A stretch of DNA of 64,000 bases, taken from contig NZ_QHCT01000004.1 in the NCBI RefSeq assembly GCF_003545885.1, positions 146,001 through 210,000 of the forward strand. Direction: 5' to 3'. A program made the translations under genes and the position numbers. The notes below the pieces were generated by a model. The model saw only the letters and a list, made by a program, of their open reading frames with translations. It had not been told where the DNA came from and did no database searches. The stretch is from Leptospira stimsonii (GTDB lineage: Bacteria; Spirochaetota; Leptospiria; Leptospirales; Leptospiraceae). Position 1 is the first letter of the stretch. The number at the start of each line of letters is the position of its first letter. This document shows, one piece after another, positions 22,271 through 31,987 of the stretch.

Positions 22271-22291
22271 GCCGCGTTCGCAGAACGCGGC
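22271..22291. terminator. hairpin between convergent genes
   Basis: Perfect 9-bp stem GCCGCGTTC/GAACGCGGC with a GCA loop, between the dehalogenase-like gene (plus) and the FecR-domain gene (minus, ends at 22315). It can act for both directions, though neither side has a long U-tract. Confidence 0.6.
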
Positions 22292-22314
22292 GAGAACATT
22301 CCAATAAAAGAATA

Positions 22315-23022
22315 TTATGGTTTTGGAAAGTTTTCGAGAAGTTCTTTATTCTTCAATTTCTGATCTTTGAGCATCTGATAATTCTCAGCCTTGATCGTCT
22401 TAAAAGTCTGAATGATTTTCATCTTCTCCTTCATGAATTCTTTGAGAGGTTCGAGAAGTAATTCCTTTCCGTTCCAGGAGGCCTGTTCTCCCGCTTTCAA
22501 GTCCAACTCGCCGCCGGAGGAAGAATTGACCGCAACCTGACCTTCGTTTACGAAAACCCCGTTCGGGATTGAAGAGTCCTCGTTTTTCGGAGCAGTTTCC
22601 TGATCTTCACTGATAACGAACTGAGTTCCACGAACACCGGCGGTATAGGAAACGGAAGAGACTTCCAAGTCTTCCTTTTTATTCGATTTTTGAACGTTGG
22701 CAAAAAGTTTACCGGAAACCAGATTGACCTTGGTTTTATTTTTGGTTCCATCGGAATAGAGTTCCGAAATTTCTATCTTGGTGAAAGGAGCGAGACGAAC
22801 CACAGCATTTGCGCCCAATTGAAGATCCGCCTTCCCGTCTCCGGTTTCCACCTTTGCGGTCTTTGTGAGAACAACATTCTTTTTGAGGGCTTCCGTCTTT
22901 CCGCTGAGAGTATATTGAACCTTTCCCGTTACAAAGAGAGCGATCGCAACTTCTTCCTCCGCAAAAACGAAATGCGGAAAAAGAAGAATCAAAGAAAAAG
23001 GAAGTAAAACGCTACGAATCAT
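22315..23022 (-). CDS. secreted FecR-domain protein
   Basis: 235 residues with a signal peptide (MIRSVLLPFSLILLF...FA, cleavage near 21) and a FecR-type domain (about 30-175). The domain shows the repeated LxxGxxVxTGxxxxAxL pattern and VSYTAGVRGTQFVIS near residue 125. The C-terminal 60 residues are a charged helix with Lys-rich heptads. Without an anti-sigma domain or membrane anchor it is probably a periplasmic scaffold or binding protein, not a signal transducer. It is the last gene of a minus-strand group after the ECF sigma factor, a membrane FecR protein and a HAMP protein (116-base gap). Confidence 0.75.
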   Translation of the reverse strand: MIRSVLLPFSLILLFPHFVFAEEEVAIALFVTGKVQYTLSGKTEALKKNVVLTKTAKVETGDGKADLQLGANAVVRLAPFTKIEISELYSDGTKNKTKVNLVSGKLFANVQKSNKKEDLEVSSVSYTAGVRGTQFVISEDQETAPKNEDSSIPNGVFVNEGQVAVNSSSGGELDLKAGEQASWNGKELLLEPLKEFMKEKMKIIQTFKTIKAENYQMLKDQKLKNKELLENFPKP

Positions 23023-23138
23023 ACCGAGAAGGTTTACATAGGTTTGGGAAAAAATCTACAATTAATTTCCAAAAGTGCCTATGTTCAAACGGAAAGAATC
23101 TCATGGAACATGTAAATTCTTTCGCGTTCGTGAAAAGT

Positions 23139-23681
23139 TTAACTCTTTGGATTGTTGATCCTCTTTTCTATAACCTGATTGAGAAGGTCGGCGAGCTCCT
23201 GAAATTCATCCCCTTTACGGATTTTGATCTTTTTGAGATTCTCTCCATCCGCTAATCTTTTGAGATGATTTTTGATATTGTAAACCGGACCGGCCATCTT
23301 ATGCGAATAGACTACGGTAAAAATTGCGGTCATTCCCAGAAACAAACCCGATAAAAGAAGAATCCCGTTCACTTGGATCGTAAACATATCCAGCCTGTGA
23401 TCGTAGTCCGGAAGAAAGATTTCTCTTTCTACGAACTTTTCTCTTTCGACTCCGTTTAGTTCTTCGAAACCTTTTTGATAAACTTTGACGGGATCGTTTC
23501 TCAAACGGAATACAACACCCTTGTCAAATTTTGTATAATTCAACCAATAGAGAAAGCCGACGGTCAAAAGAAGTCCGAAAAGAATGAGTAAAGAATAATT
23601 CAGTAAGAATTTGAGTTGGAAATCCCGGTCGATGATGTAGTTGCTAAAAATCCTCTTTTTACCGGGGTCGTCTTGTGTCAT
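23139..23681 (-). CDS. orphan two-TM HAMP-domain protein
   Basis: 180 residues: a short cytoplasmic N-terminus, membrane segment one (about 28-46), a periplasmic loop of about 55 residues, membrane segment two (about 104-126), and a HAMP domain (about 127-178, HKMAGPVYNIKNHLKRLADGE...DEFQELADLLNQV). No kinase, cyclase or methyl-accepting domain follows. It therefore resembles the input half of a chemoreceptor or histidine kinase and must act on another protein. It lies 60 bases after the FecR regulator gene in the sigma-factor operon, which suggests that it senses or transmits an envelope signal to that system. Confidence 0.75.
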   Translation of the reverse strand: MTQDDPGKKRIFSNYIIDRDFQLKFLLNYSLLILFGLLLTVGFLYWLNYTKFDKGVVFRLRNDPVKVYQKGFEELNGVEREKFVEREIFLPDYDHRLDMFTIQVNGILLLSGLFLGMTAIFTVVYSHKMAGPVYNIKNHLKRLADGENLKKIKIRKGDEFQELADLLNQVIEKRINNPKS

Positions 23682-23741
23682 GCGGGGTCCTCGAGGACTA
23701 AATTTCCCGATTTAGCGGCCCCCTGTCAAAGAGAATTTCGT

Positions 23742-24827
23742 TTAGTGGACTTGAATCACTTCGGATACGGACTCTCGAGGAATCGTAATTTCCTTTTCGA
23801 GAGTTTGAACATACATCGCTTTTTCGTCCATGTCAACGATGACACCCTCGATTGTTTTTCCATCCAAGAGGACAATCCGTTCCATTCTTTGAAATTCCGT
23901 CAGGAGTTCCTGTTTACTGGAATATCCCTTATTCTTATCCCGAGGAATGCTTTCGATTGGCAACTTATCGAATTCGGAATTTAAGAGATCCTTTTCGGAT
24001 TCCTTGAGAAGACTCCGAACAAAACCTTTTGGACTCACAAAAATCGCCTGGTTCGGTTCTAAAACCTGCTCCCCTTCCGGCGCGGTCTTTTGAGAATCCG
24101 CTCTCGCGCTGACGGCGACTCTACCTTCTAAAACTTGAATCTTGGTTCCTTCGCCGGGAAGATTTTGAAAACTAAAACTGGTCCCACGAACCTCGGCACT
24201 GACAGTTTCGGAACGTACGGAAAATTCTTCCTTCTTCAGATTCTTATGAATATGAGCTAAAAGTTCGCCTTTTTCCAAATCGATTCCGATTTTATAATGA
24301 GTTGAAAGATCGATCTTGCGGAATGAAACTTGAGAATCCCCGAGCACACGGACCGCAATTCCCTCGGATACTTTCAGATTCAAAAACGCCTTTGAAGAGG
24401 TGACAACTCTTTGCCCTTCTTGGATTCGAACTCCCGGCTTGAGAAGAATTTTATCTTTCGGATCGGTAGAAGTTAAATAGGCTTCTCCTTCTACCTGAGA
24501 AATCTCGACTCCCCCTTTTTCCAAGCTTAGAGGAGGGCTATCCTTAAGAATAGAATAATATCCTAATGTAATTGCCATTAAAAAAATAGCCGCGGCAGAA
24601 AGTGAAATTACGATTTTATTTTTTGCAAAGCGGGAGATGGGAACCACTTTCGATGTCTGGGCACGGGTATAGAGCGACTCAAAGTCTGATTGTTTGGGAG
24701 AATACTCAACCCAAGAACTACTCAGACCTTTGCCGAGCCATTCCACGGATGGACTTAGTTCGTTCTGCTTGCCTTCCAGCAGAATTTCTTTTATCTTCTC
24801 TTCCCTTTCCATTCCCGATGCTTCCAA
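23742..24827 (-). CDS. FecR-type transmembrane regulator, probable anti-sigma factor
   Basis: 361 residues. A cytoplasmic N-terminus of about 75 residues leads to one membrane segment (about 79-97, VISLSAAAIFLMAITLGYY). A periplasmic FecR domain follows (about 110-250), including VSAEVRGTSFSFQ and a G-x-V-A-V-S strand. The last 50 residues (GKTIEGVIVDMDEKAMYVQT) look like a small Sm/SH3-type barrel. The gene begins 19 bases after the ECF sigma factor gene, the arrangement in which FecR-like proteins hold or license the sigma factor in response to an outer signal. No TonB-dependent receptor lies nearby, so the signal is not the usual siderophore. Confidence 0.8.
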   Translation of the reverse strand: MEASGMEREEKIKEILLEGKQNELSPSVEWLGKGLSSSWVEYSPKQSDFESLYTRAQTSKVVPISRFAKNKIVISLSAAAIFLMAITLGYYSILKDSPPLSLEKGGVEISQVEGEAYLTSTDPKDKILLKPGVRIQEGQRVVTSSKAFLNLKVSEGIAVRVLGDSQVSFRKIDLSTHYKIGIDLEKGELLAHIHKNLKKEEFSVRSETVSAEVRGTSFSFQNLPGEGTKIQVLEGRVAVSARADSQKTAPEGEQVLEPNQAIFVSPKGFVRSLLKESEKDLLNSEFDKLPIESIPRDKNKGYSSKQELLTEFQRMERIVLLDGKTIEGVIVDMDEKAMYVQTLEKEITIPRESVSEVIQVH

Positions 24828-24846
24828 CTTTTTTTATATGATTCAA

Positions 24847-25376
<530 letters not shown>

Positions 25377-25501
25377 CGTTGAAGATGGGAAACCCAATTT
25401 CAAGTAAATTCCGCGACCGCTCCAGCCTTCTCTGTCATAAGTTAACAGAGTGAATTCGCCTTTTTTTCAGATTTGCAGTTTTTTTTTCAGAACCGACCGG
25501 A

Positions 25502-26260
25502 TTATTTCCTTTGATTCAGATTCCAATCGTAATCCAGATGTTGGATCTCCGCGGAGGCCGGGACCGGGGGAAGTCCGGAATTTGCGTTGAAGAAGGAAAT
25601 TAGGCTCCCACTTTTACGGGTAAAGTCCGCCTGAAACCACTGGAAAATCTTGGAAAGGTAAAGAATTTTTTTCGATGAATCGTATCGATTGTATTTAGAA
25701 TCGGAGAGAAATTTTTTTGCAACGGAACTCATTTGTTCTTCTAGTTTTGCCGCTTGATAAGCCTCGTTCAGAATCGGAGGACATCCTTTCGAGGCGCAGT
25801 TGATCGCAAAATGAATTCTGGGTTCCTGAAAATCCTTTCTGAGTTTTTCGTGCTCGATCCAGTCCAGATTCTTCTTGGTTCCTAGGAGAGTAAAGAATTC
25901 AATTTTCCAGGGTCCGGAAAAAATCCCACCGAGATCCTTGATACTTTTCAGCGGATAATGATCGAGAATCAAACGAATCGTAAACGCGTTATACGCGTTG
26001 ATAAGAAAGCTCAGTCGCTCCGAATTCGAAAAAGAAGAATATTCCTTTTCGTCGACCGCGCTCAAATTCTGTAAATAAGAATCCAATGCGGAACGATTTG
26101 TTTTCCAGGATGAATAATCGACCATTCCGTTTTGAACGTATTTTTTAAGTTCGTTCGAAAATTTGGAATGCGTGTGATCGAATGCGGATACGGTTCCGGT
26201 AAAAAATGTGAGGAGCAAAAGGACAAGGAAGGGAGTCATCGGAAGTTTTCGTTTGAACAT
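25502..26260 (-). CDS. DUF547 secreted protein
   Basis: 252 residues from the preferred ATG at 26260. A longer frame reaches 26332, but the shorter start gives a clean signal peptide (MFKRKLPMTPFLVLLLLTF...SA) after a GGAAAAAC ribosome-binding region. DUF547 signatures: MVDYSSWK, LSFLINAYNAFTIRLILDHYP, then IHFAINCASKGCPP with two Cys and LSKIFQWFQADF near the end. The fold is thought to be cysteine-peptidase/transglutaminase-like and the proteins are exported, but no activity is established. It stands alone, 134 bases upstream of the sigma-factor gene and transcribed the same way. Confidence 0.85.
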   Translation of the reverse strand: MFKRKLPMTPFLVLLLLTFFTGTVSAFDHTHSKFSNELKKYVQNGMVDYSSWKTNRSALDSYLQNLSAVDEKEYSSFSNSERLSFLINAYNAFTIRLILDHYPLKSIKDLGGIFSGPWKIEFFTLLGTKKNLDWIEHEKLRKDFQEPRIHFAINCASKGCPPILNEAYQAAKLEEQMSSVAKKFLSDSKYNRYDSSKKILYLSKIFQWFQADFTRKSGSLISFFNANSGLPPVPASAEIQHLDYDWNLNQRK

Positions 26261-26414
26261 TTTTTGTTTTTCCTTTTTCTTCTTCGACTGGATTGGAAAG
26301 TCCATTCGATCTATGATTTGAGAAAAAGTCAATGGAGGTTTTGGGAAACTTCGGCCCTTCTCCCATGCGTTGTTAGGAGAATCCGGAAACCGTTCTCGCG
26401 GGAATCGAAGAATC

Positions 26415-26942
26415 TTAGTAATATTGAATGCGGTCTTTTGCGTAAATTGGATTCGGAGCGAAAATAAATTCTCTCGAAATCGTGTTTGAGACTAAATCTA
26501 AGGTCAAGATATTGCGGTAATAATCGTAAAATGGTGGAGTTCCCACATTTAAAGTTTCACTGATAGATTCTCCAACTCCAATTTCTTCCAGCCAAAGCAT
26601 ATAATTTACGAGAAAACAACGGGAGACACCATGGGCTGTTGCATAAGAACTCAGAACGGCCCATGTCCCAAAATCCATTCTTACGTTGATCCGTTTCAGA
26701 GTGCCTTGATTTTTTTGATACATCGTTTTGCCGACTTCCGGATTGATCCTCTTTAAAGAGAGAAGATACTTTCCATATCTTCTCATCAAGACCGGGATTT
26801 TCTTTCGGAGAAAAACTTTCTCCTCTGCGTTCAGTCTTTTCCAATATCTTTCCGGGATCAAAAATGTTTCTACATTTGTCTTCCCTTCAACGGCGAGGCG
26901 GTCTTCAACTTTCGCAACCGGAGTAATGAATATATTTCCCAT
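26415..26942 (-). CDS. DUF1564 family protein (Leptospira paralogue family)
   Basis: 175 residues matching the DUF1564 pattern: an N-terminal LIPERYWKRL, the RRYGKYLLSL helix near residue 57, a strand LKRINVRMDFGTWAVLS, and the signature GVSRCFLVNYMLWLEE (about 115-130). These small proteins occur in many copies in Leptospira genomes. Their central strand followed by helices is reminiscent of a ribbon-helix-helix DNA-binding protein, but no function is established. It is unlinked to its neighbours in any visible way, with 154 bases to the DUF547 gene and divergent from the next gene. Confidence 0.85.
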   Translation of the reverse strand: MGNIFITPVAKVEDRLAVEGKTNVETFLIPERYWKRLNAEEKVFLRKKIPVLMRRYGKYLLSLKRINPEVGKTMYQKNQGTLKRINVRMDFGTWAVLSSYATAHGVSRCFLVNYMLWLEEIGVGESISETLNVGTPPFYDYYRNILTLDLVSNTISREFIFAPNPIYAKDRIQYY

Positions 26943-27124
26943 ACACTATACGGTTCCAATGACTTTCATTTCGGGCGCATTCAAAAGACAAAATTATTTT
27001 TTTTATAAGAAGAATACGGACTCTTTCCTAAAAGATCGGATCCGCTCGAAAACAACGCTTTTGAATCAGCGCCTTTTTTTACGAAAAAAAAGGCAGGCCG
27101 TTTGTTAATAAACCGAGGCGTCTC

Positions 27125-27649
27125 ATGACAATCGTTTATAACGGAACCGGCGGAGCATTGGGAATTTTTGCCGCACTTGTTTCTATCATTTTAAGTTTTT
27201 ACGACGTTACTTGGAATCCTTGGGGAATCTTGATTTTTTGTTCCATCCTTAGTCTTGCAGGCGGAATTTTGGAACTCACTTTGGATCAAAGGATTCGTCC
27301 ACGTTACTTTTATTTGATCCCAGCTTGGCTCGTCGGGGTCTGCGGAATCGGACTTGTCATCCGAGAGATGCACACGTTTTGGGGGAATGTGATCTTTGCG
27401 GGAATCTTGATTCCCCTTTCATTTTGGATTCGATCCGAATCAAAAAAACCAGGCGGAAAATGGGTATTTACCCTCATAGGAAGTTTAGTCTTGCTCTTGA
27501 CTACGCAAATTCTGATGCAAGGAGAAGACGGACCTACCCCTTCGATTTGGAGTCATATCGCAAACGGAATTTCCATCCTCCTCTTCGGGCTTTCCCTCTT
27601 CAAGATTTGGTCTGCGAGAAAAAGAGAAGAAGAACTTTTTCCTCCTTAA
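27125..27649 (+). CDS. small integral membrane protein
   Basis: 174 residues with six predicted membrane segments (roughly 8-25, 33-50, 61-77, 83-98, 112-127, 137-155) and a basic C-terminal tail (KIWSARKREEE). I do not recognise a family. The pattern of short helices and small loops resembles DUF-type inner-membrane proteins with no enzymatic motif. ATG follows a weak GGCGTCTC region. It is followed 78 bases later by another small plus-strand gene. Confidence 0.6.
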   Translation: MTIVYNGTGGALGIFAALVSIILSFYDVTWNPWGILIFCSILSLAGGILELTLDQRIRPRYFYLIPAWLVGVCGIGLVIREMHTFWGNVIFAGILIPLSFWIRSESKKPGGKWVFTLIGSLVLLLTTQILMQGEDGPTPSIWSHIANGISILLFGLSLFKIWSARKREEELFPP

Positions 27650-27727
27650 AATCATTGTGAATCTAAAAATCGAATCGGAGAAAATTTCTCTCCTTATAGG
27701 AATCGATTCTTTCGATACAATTCTTAG

Positions 27728-28102
27728 ATGTCCTCATTTTTTCAAAACGAACCCAAACCGGAAAATAGAATATTAGGTTATGGAAATCCGATCCTAATTT
27801 CTAAACTTTGCATGGTTGGATTGTTTTGTTTTGGACTTTTACTCGAATTCTCCTTTCCGATATTTTCTCAAAACGAACCCAATCAGAAAACTCAAGAACA
27901 ACCGGAATCAAAACCCCTTTTACGGGTCTTTCCCTCTTTTCGAAAGGAAGAATGCGACTGGGCGATTCGCTGGGATATCTGTCTGAATTGTCTAAGAATC
28001 GGTCGGCGCTACGCGCAAAAGATCCATTTCTATCCTTCGGGTCCGTATCGAGAACACGGATGTTATTCGGAAGAGGAAGGTTTTTTTCTTTTAGAAGAAT
28101 GA
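27728..28102 (+). CDS. small Cys-containing exported or membrane-anchored protein
   Basis: 124 residues with a hydrophobic segment at about 24-46 and a following polar region rich in Gln and Pro. It then has a compact Cys-containing part (EECDWAIRWDICLNCLRIGRR and HGCYSEEEGF). Four or five Cys in the last 60 residues suggest disulphides outside the cytoplasm or a metal site. No family recognised. Coding potential is supported by the contrast between a clean membrane segment and a polar tail, but the gene is short and the call is tentative. Confidence 0.5.
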   Translation: MSSFFQNEPKPENRILGYGNPILISKLCMVGLFCFGLLLEFSFPIFSQNEPNQKTQEQPESKPLLRVFPSFRKEECDWAIRWDICLNCLRIGRRYAQKIHFYPSGPYREHGCYSEEEGFFLLEE

Positions 28103-28144
28103 AGTAGGTGAGAAGAAAAAGGTAAATCGAGAGAAAGATTCGAT

Positions 28145-28182
28145 AAAAAAAAAGCAGAGAAGAAGAAATCCTTCCCTGCTTT
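28145..28182 (-). terminator. terminator of the small lipoprotein gene
   Basis: On the minus strand the arms AAAGCAG and CTGCTTT (28176-28182 with 28151-28157), extended by GAAG/CTTC across one mismatch, are followed by a T-rich run (28145-28150). It lies 19 bases after the stop codon of the small lipoprotein gene and ends the glycoside-hydrolase/lipoprotein unit. Confidence 0.8.
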
Positions 28183-28200
28183 ACTTTGATTGGAAAAATC

Positions 28201-28482
28201 TTATTTCTTACAAGCCTGAATTGCGGGAATGCTTTTCGCGGACTTGAGACAAGTCAGATCAAATTTTCCAGACATACATTCTTTTTGTAAAACAGGAACT
28301 AATGTCGCTTTCATGGTTGCGATGTTTGCGGTATCGTCTGCTTTTTGTCCTGCTGTCAGGTTGGTTAGCATTTCTTCAACGATCGGAGCGCATTCTTCCG
28401 CCGAATGTTTTGGTCCGCCGCACATAACAGTCAGAGATAGAACTGCTACAGCGCTTAGGGTAATCATGAGAACTTTTTTCAT
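28201..28482 (-). CDS. small lipoprotein with conserved Cys (TIGR04454-like)
   Basis: 93 residues. A signal peptide of about 20 residues ends in LTVMCGG, a loose spirochaetal lipobox with Cys21 as the lipidation site. The mature part is about 72 residues with three or four further Cys (EECAP, KECMSGKFDLTCL, AIQACKK), resembling the small leptospiral lipoprotein family TIGR04454. Its ATG overlaps the TGA of the glycoside hydrolase gene (28479-28482), so expression is coupled. A terminator follows. Its role is unknown, and the coupling suggests that it may assist or localise with the glycosidase. Confidence 0.75.
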   Translation of the reverse strand: MKKVLMITLSAVAVLSLTVMCGGPKHSAEECAPIVEEMLTNLTAGQKADDTANIATMKATLVPVLQKECMSGKFDLTCLKSAKSIPAIQACKK

Positions 28483-30443
28483 CTAATCTTCCTCTTTTGA
28501 GTATTCGGAACCACTTTAGTCCGATCTTGTTCCCTGAAAAGTGATTTTTTCGACGGTAAAATGGTTATTCCATAATGTAGAATTCCTTTTTCTCCCTTAA
28601 ACTTGAGTATTCTGGCACGGGCGTCGTACTGATACGAACCCGCATTCACCAAAACTTCAAAGCCATTCTTATAATGAATGTCCGGAATGAATATTTCGGT
28701 TTCCGGAAATAAATCTCCTTCTTGTCGAAAAGAAAATTTGAATAGAGAACGTTCCATATCAAAAGACAAGGCCACGGGTAAACCCTTCGTTCGAACCGGA
28801 TAAGGTCGGCTAAAGGCCTTTACCGCCCGTCCTCCGTCTTCGTCGTAAGCCGTGGGTGTGTCCAATGAATAAATAGAAAGATCTTCTTCGTTCCAACGAT
28901 CTCCCAAACTGTGAGTATGATCCGGAGTATAATTCCAAAGGGCGAGGTTTACGAAATTTTTTTCGATCGCCTTCATGATTCGATCCAAAGCTTTTTCTAA
29001 AACCCCGTAATCTTTTTTGAGATACGCGACTCTCTGATTCAAATCCATCGGAAGTCCCGTTTCTCCGATTACGGTCGGACAATTTCCCATATTTTTTTCG
29101 GACATTTCCCGGATCATTCGAATCGTTTCTTCGTAAGCCTTATCGATATTTTCGCTTCCGAAAACCGGCTTTGCTTTGAAAACGTGAACTCCGAACCAAG
29201 GAAAATAACGTTTGAGCATGAGCACCGAAACATCATACCAATGTGTTGCGTTCACGACACCACCGTGGTTCTTCTTCGGAGTTTCTTTCCATTCCAACTC
29301 GAGTCGAGAGGGATCACTTTCTATAAAAATATGAAATCTACTTTCTACCTTCTGCACTCTTTCTTTGAATTTCTTGATAAAGGGTTGCATAAAATCGGAA
29401 TAGAATTCGTATTTTCTTCCATTCTTCTTATAGAAGTAATCCGGTTTGAGTAACATAGGAGCGCCGTTCGGATCGTAATCCCAAACTCCGTGATTTCTCC
29501 AGATACATTGATGTCCTCGTTTCCAAAGAGGAACTCCGCCCGCATTCAATCGAACCTTTCCCCAAGGAAGACTCCAGAACCCGAGCATATACGCTTGCTC
29601 CGCAGAAACGGCGCGCCCTTCAGATAAATACATTTCTTTGAACGGAGGAGTTTTGATCACCTTTCCAAAACCGAAGGCTTCGAACTCTCCCAGATTCTTT
29701 TTACCGATCCATCCCGGAGAAGGCTCGTTCATAGAATCAAAGCCGACGACGTGTTTGTATTTTTTTAGTTTGCGTACGATTTTGAGAACGGATTCTATAT
29801 AATGATCTTGTAAAAAATCCTGAACGTTCTTTCCGCCGATTTTCGTTTCGGGTGCAAATTCCTTTCCTCCGAAGAATAAAGAAAACATCGTTCCGCACGC
29901 ATACTTCTGATAGTTGAGCGGCCAGGACATTCTTCTATAATTTCTTCCCTGGTGATGATGTACGATTGCGGTTTCGGAATCTCGTATCTTTCCGATGTCC
30001 ATTCCCAATTCTTCCAAAGTCCATCCGGGCGCCCCATCTCCTCCCGTAAAACGAGACCAAACATCTTGATGTGGATCGATAAATAGATAGAGTCCTTTTT
30101 GTCCCGCGAGAGAGACCATTCTTTCTATGTAGTCTATGTATTCCGTATCGTATTTTCCGGGGCCCTTGTGCTCGATCGCTTCCCAAGTGATGATGAATCG
30201 TAGAAAATTGAATCCCCACTTCCGAAGACGATCAAAGTGCTCGCCTGCCTGGCTTTCTTCCAAGGGTCTTCCCACAAAGGAAACGTTTCTATGATTGTAG
30301 AATGTAAGAGTCTGGTCAAAGTGTGTGGTTCCGTCCGGCTTCGAGGGGACTTTCGCCGATCCCGAAAGATTGACTCCTCTCAACTGATAGATCGTCCCGT
30401 CCTTCCCAGCGAAATGTCCGTTCTTTACGAATAATTCTTCCAT
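28479..30443 (-). CDS. glycoside hydrolase family 5, GH5_12-like (glucosylceramidase / steryl-glucosidase type)
   Basis: 654 residues from the ATG at 30443. The frame runs to 30560, but the extra part is basic and not family-like. The TIM-barrel shows RGVNLSGSAK (22-31), TWEAIEHKGPG (86-96), and FIDPHQDVWSRFTGGDGAPG (121-140). The acid/base is Glu240 (DSMNEPSPG) and the nucleophile Glu461 (VIGETGLP). A C-terminal beta domain follows. The long inserts and the exact wording of these motifs recall EGCrP-type enzymes, which cleave glucosylceramide or steryl glucosides. No signal peptide is visible, so the enzyme is probably cytoplasmic unless exported by another route. Coupled to the small lipoprotein downstream. 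Confidence 0.85.
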   Translation of the reverse strand: MEELFVKNGHFAGKDGTIYQLRGVNLSGSAKVPSKPDGTTHFDQTLTFYNHRNVSFVGRPLEESQAGEHFDRLRKWGFNFLRFIITWEAIEHKGPGKYDTEYIDYIERMVSLAGQKGLYLFIDPHQDVWSRFTGGDGAPGWTLEELGMDIGKIRDSETAIVHHHQGRNYRRMSWPLNYQKYACGTMFSLFFGGKEFAPETKIGGKNVQDFLQDHYIESVLKIVRKLKKYKHVVGFDSMNEPSPGWIGKKNLGEFEAFGFGKVIKTPPFKEMYLSEGRAVSAEQAYMLGFWSLPWGKVRLNAGGVPLWKRGHQCIWRNHGVWDYDPNGAPMLLKPDYFYKKNGRKYEFYSDFMQPFIKKFKERVQKVESRFHIFIESDPSRLELEWKETPKKNHGGVVNATHWYDVSVLMLKRYFPWFGVHVFKAKPVFGSENIDKAYEETIRMIREMSEKNMGNCPTVIGETGLPMDLNQRVAYLKKDYGVLEKALDRIMKAIEKNFVNLALWNYTPDHTHSLGDRWNEEDLSIYSLDTPTAYDEDGGRAVKAFSRPYPVRTKGLPVALSFDMERSLFKFSFRQEGDLFPETEIFIPDIHYKNGFEVLVNAGSYQYDARARILKFKGEKGILHYGITILPSKKSLFREQDRTKVVPNTQKRKIR

Positions 30444-30722
30444 TTTGTATTTCCCCGAATTGATTTCTTTTTCCCCTAAGTTTCTTTGCTTGTAAAGAGC
30501 GTTTCTTTTTAATAAGAATCTCTTTGCTTCGCAAAGAGCCAATCGCAACCTACTCTTCAAGAGCCCGCGGTCAAAACCGTTGAGTCGAGTCTCTACTGGC
30601 TTTTCAAACTTTGTGGTTGCAGTTTGAGAGCCTCTCTTTTCTGAATCGCTCGGTGCGTCCGATTGATTTTCTTCGGTTCTACTTTCACGAGCCGTGATTC
30701 AAATCACAATCTCCGTATATTC

Positions 30723-31601
30723 CTATTCGTTAAACTGAATTCTTGCGTCTTCATAACCTCTGCTGATCAAATAGTCCGCCTGTACTTGCGAAAAATTTAA
30801 TATACTACTGAAGCCTAGCGAGGTTCTCGGGCCGATCGTTCTGATTTTTAATTCCGGTCGATCCGCGCTCGGAATGGATAAAAGAGAAGAGAGTTTTGAT
30901 TTTTTGCCTTTTCTTTTTTTCTTTTCAAAATTCATATTGGACATCACGGTTTGAAAGGAACCGATGAGAGAAAGCTCGAAGACCCTTTCCAAACCTTCTC
31001 TTCTCGTTTTCGGAAGTCCCATGTCGATCCCCCCGACGGGAGAAAGTAATACTACAACGATGTCCGTCGCCCCTCTTTCCACTGCGGGAAGAATCGGAGT
31101 GTTTGCCATTACACCTCCATCCCAGTGTGGAGCTCCGTCCACATACTGCCAGGGAAAAAACATCGGAATCGCGGACGAGGCCATCACGTGTTCGATATCG
31201 ATTTCTTTGTTTCGAAAAAATACAAGTTCGGCGGTGAGAATATTCACCGCCGTGATAATCACTTCCGTCGGATTCTTCCTTAGGTTTCGAAAGTCCAAAT
31301 GAGAATAGAGAAGATTTTTGAGCGGAGTCGTATCGGTTAAGGGTGAATAACTTTTTACGAAGATGTCTACGAGATCGTTCCAGATGGAATAACGCATCAC
31401 CTTCTTTGCTTCGATCGACTTCCAGAGTTTGGTGATCTCGGCCGCGTTCATTCCGCAACCCATCGCGGTGGCCGTAATCGCTCCTACGGAAGTTCCACAG
31501 ATGACATCCGGTTTGAATTGAATTTCTTCTAAATATCGAAGAACCCCGGCTTGATAAGCGCCTCGGGCTCCTCCTCCGGATAGGATCAGGGCACGTTTCA
31601 T
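30723..31601 (-). CDS. patatin-like phospholipase (RssA/NTE type)
   Basis: 292 residues. It has the oxyanion loop SGGGARGAYQAG (8-19), the nucleophile GTSVG with Ser38 (36-40), and the catalytic DGG with Asp161 (HWDGGVMAN). Patatin-like enzymes use this Ser-Asp dyad to hydrolyse phospholipids or lysophospholipids. There is no signal peptide, so it acts in the cytoplasm or at the inner membrane. A basic patch (EKKKRKGKKSK, near residue 225) could bind membranes. It is 280 bases upstream of the GH5 gene on the same strand, possibly read together. A promoter-like sequence lies 324 bases further upstream. Confidence 0.9.
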   Translation of the reverse strand: MKRALILSGGGARGAYQAGVLRYLEEIQFKPDVICGTSVGAITATAMGCGMNAAEITKLWKSIEAKKVMRYSIWNDLVDIFVKSYSPLTDTTPLKNLLYSHLDFRNLRKNPTEVIITAVNILTAELVFFRNKEIDIEHVMASSAIPMFFPWQYVDGAPHWDGGVMANTPILPAVERGATDIVVVLLSPVGGIDMGLPKTRREGLERVFELSLIGSFQTVMSNMNFEKKKRKGKKSKLSSLLSIPSADRPELKIRTIGPRTSLGFSSILNFSQVQADYLISRGYEDARIQFNE

Positions 31602-31987
<386 letters not shown>

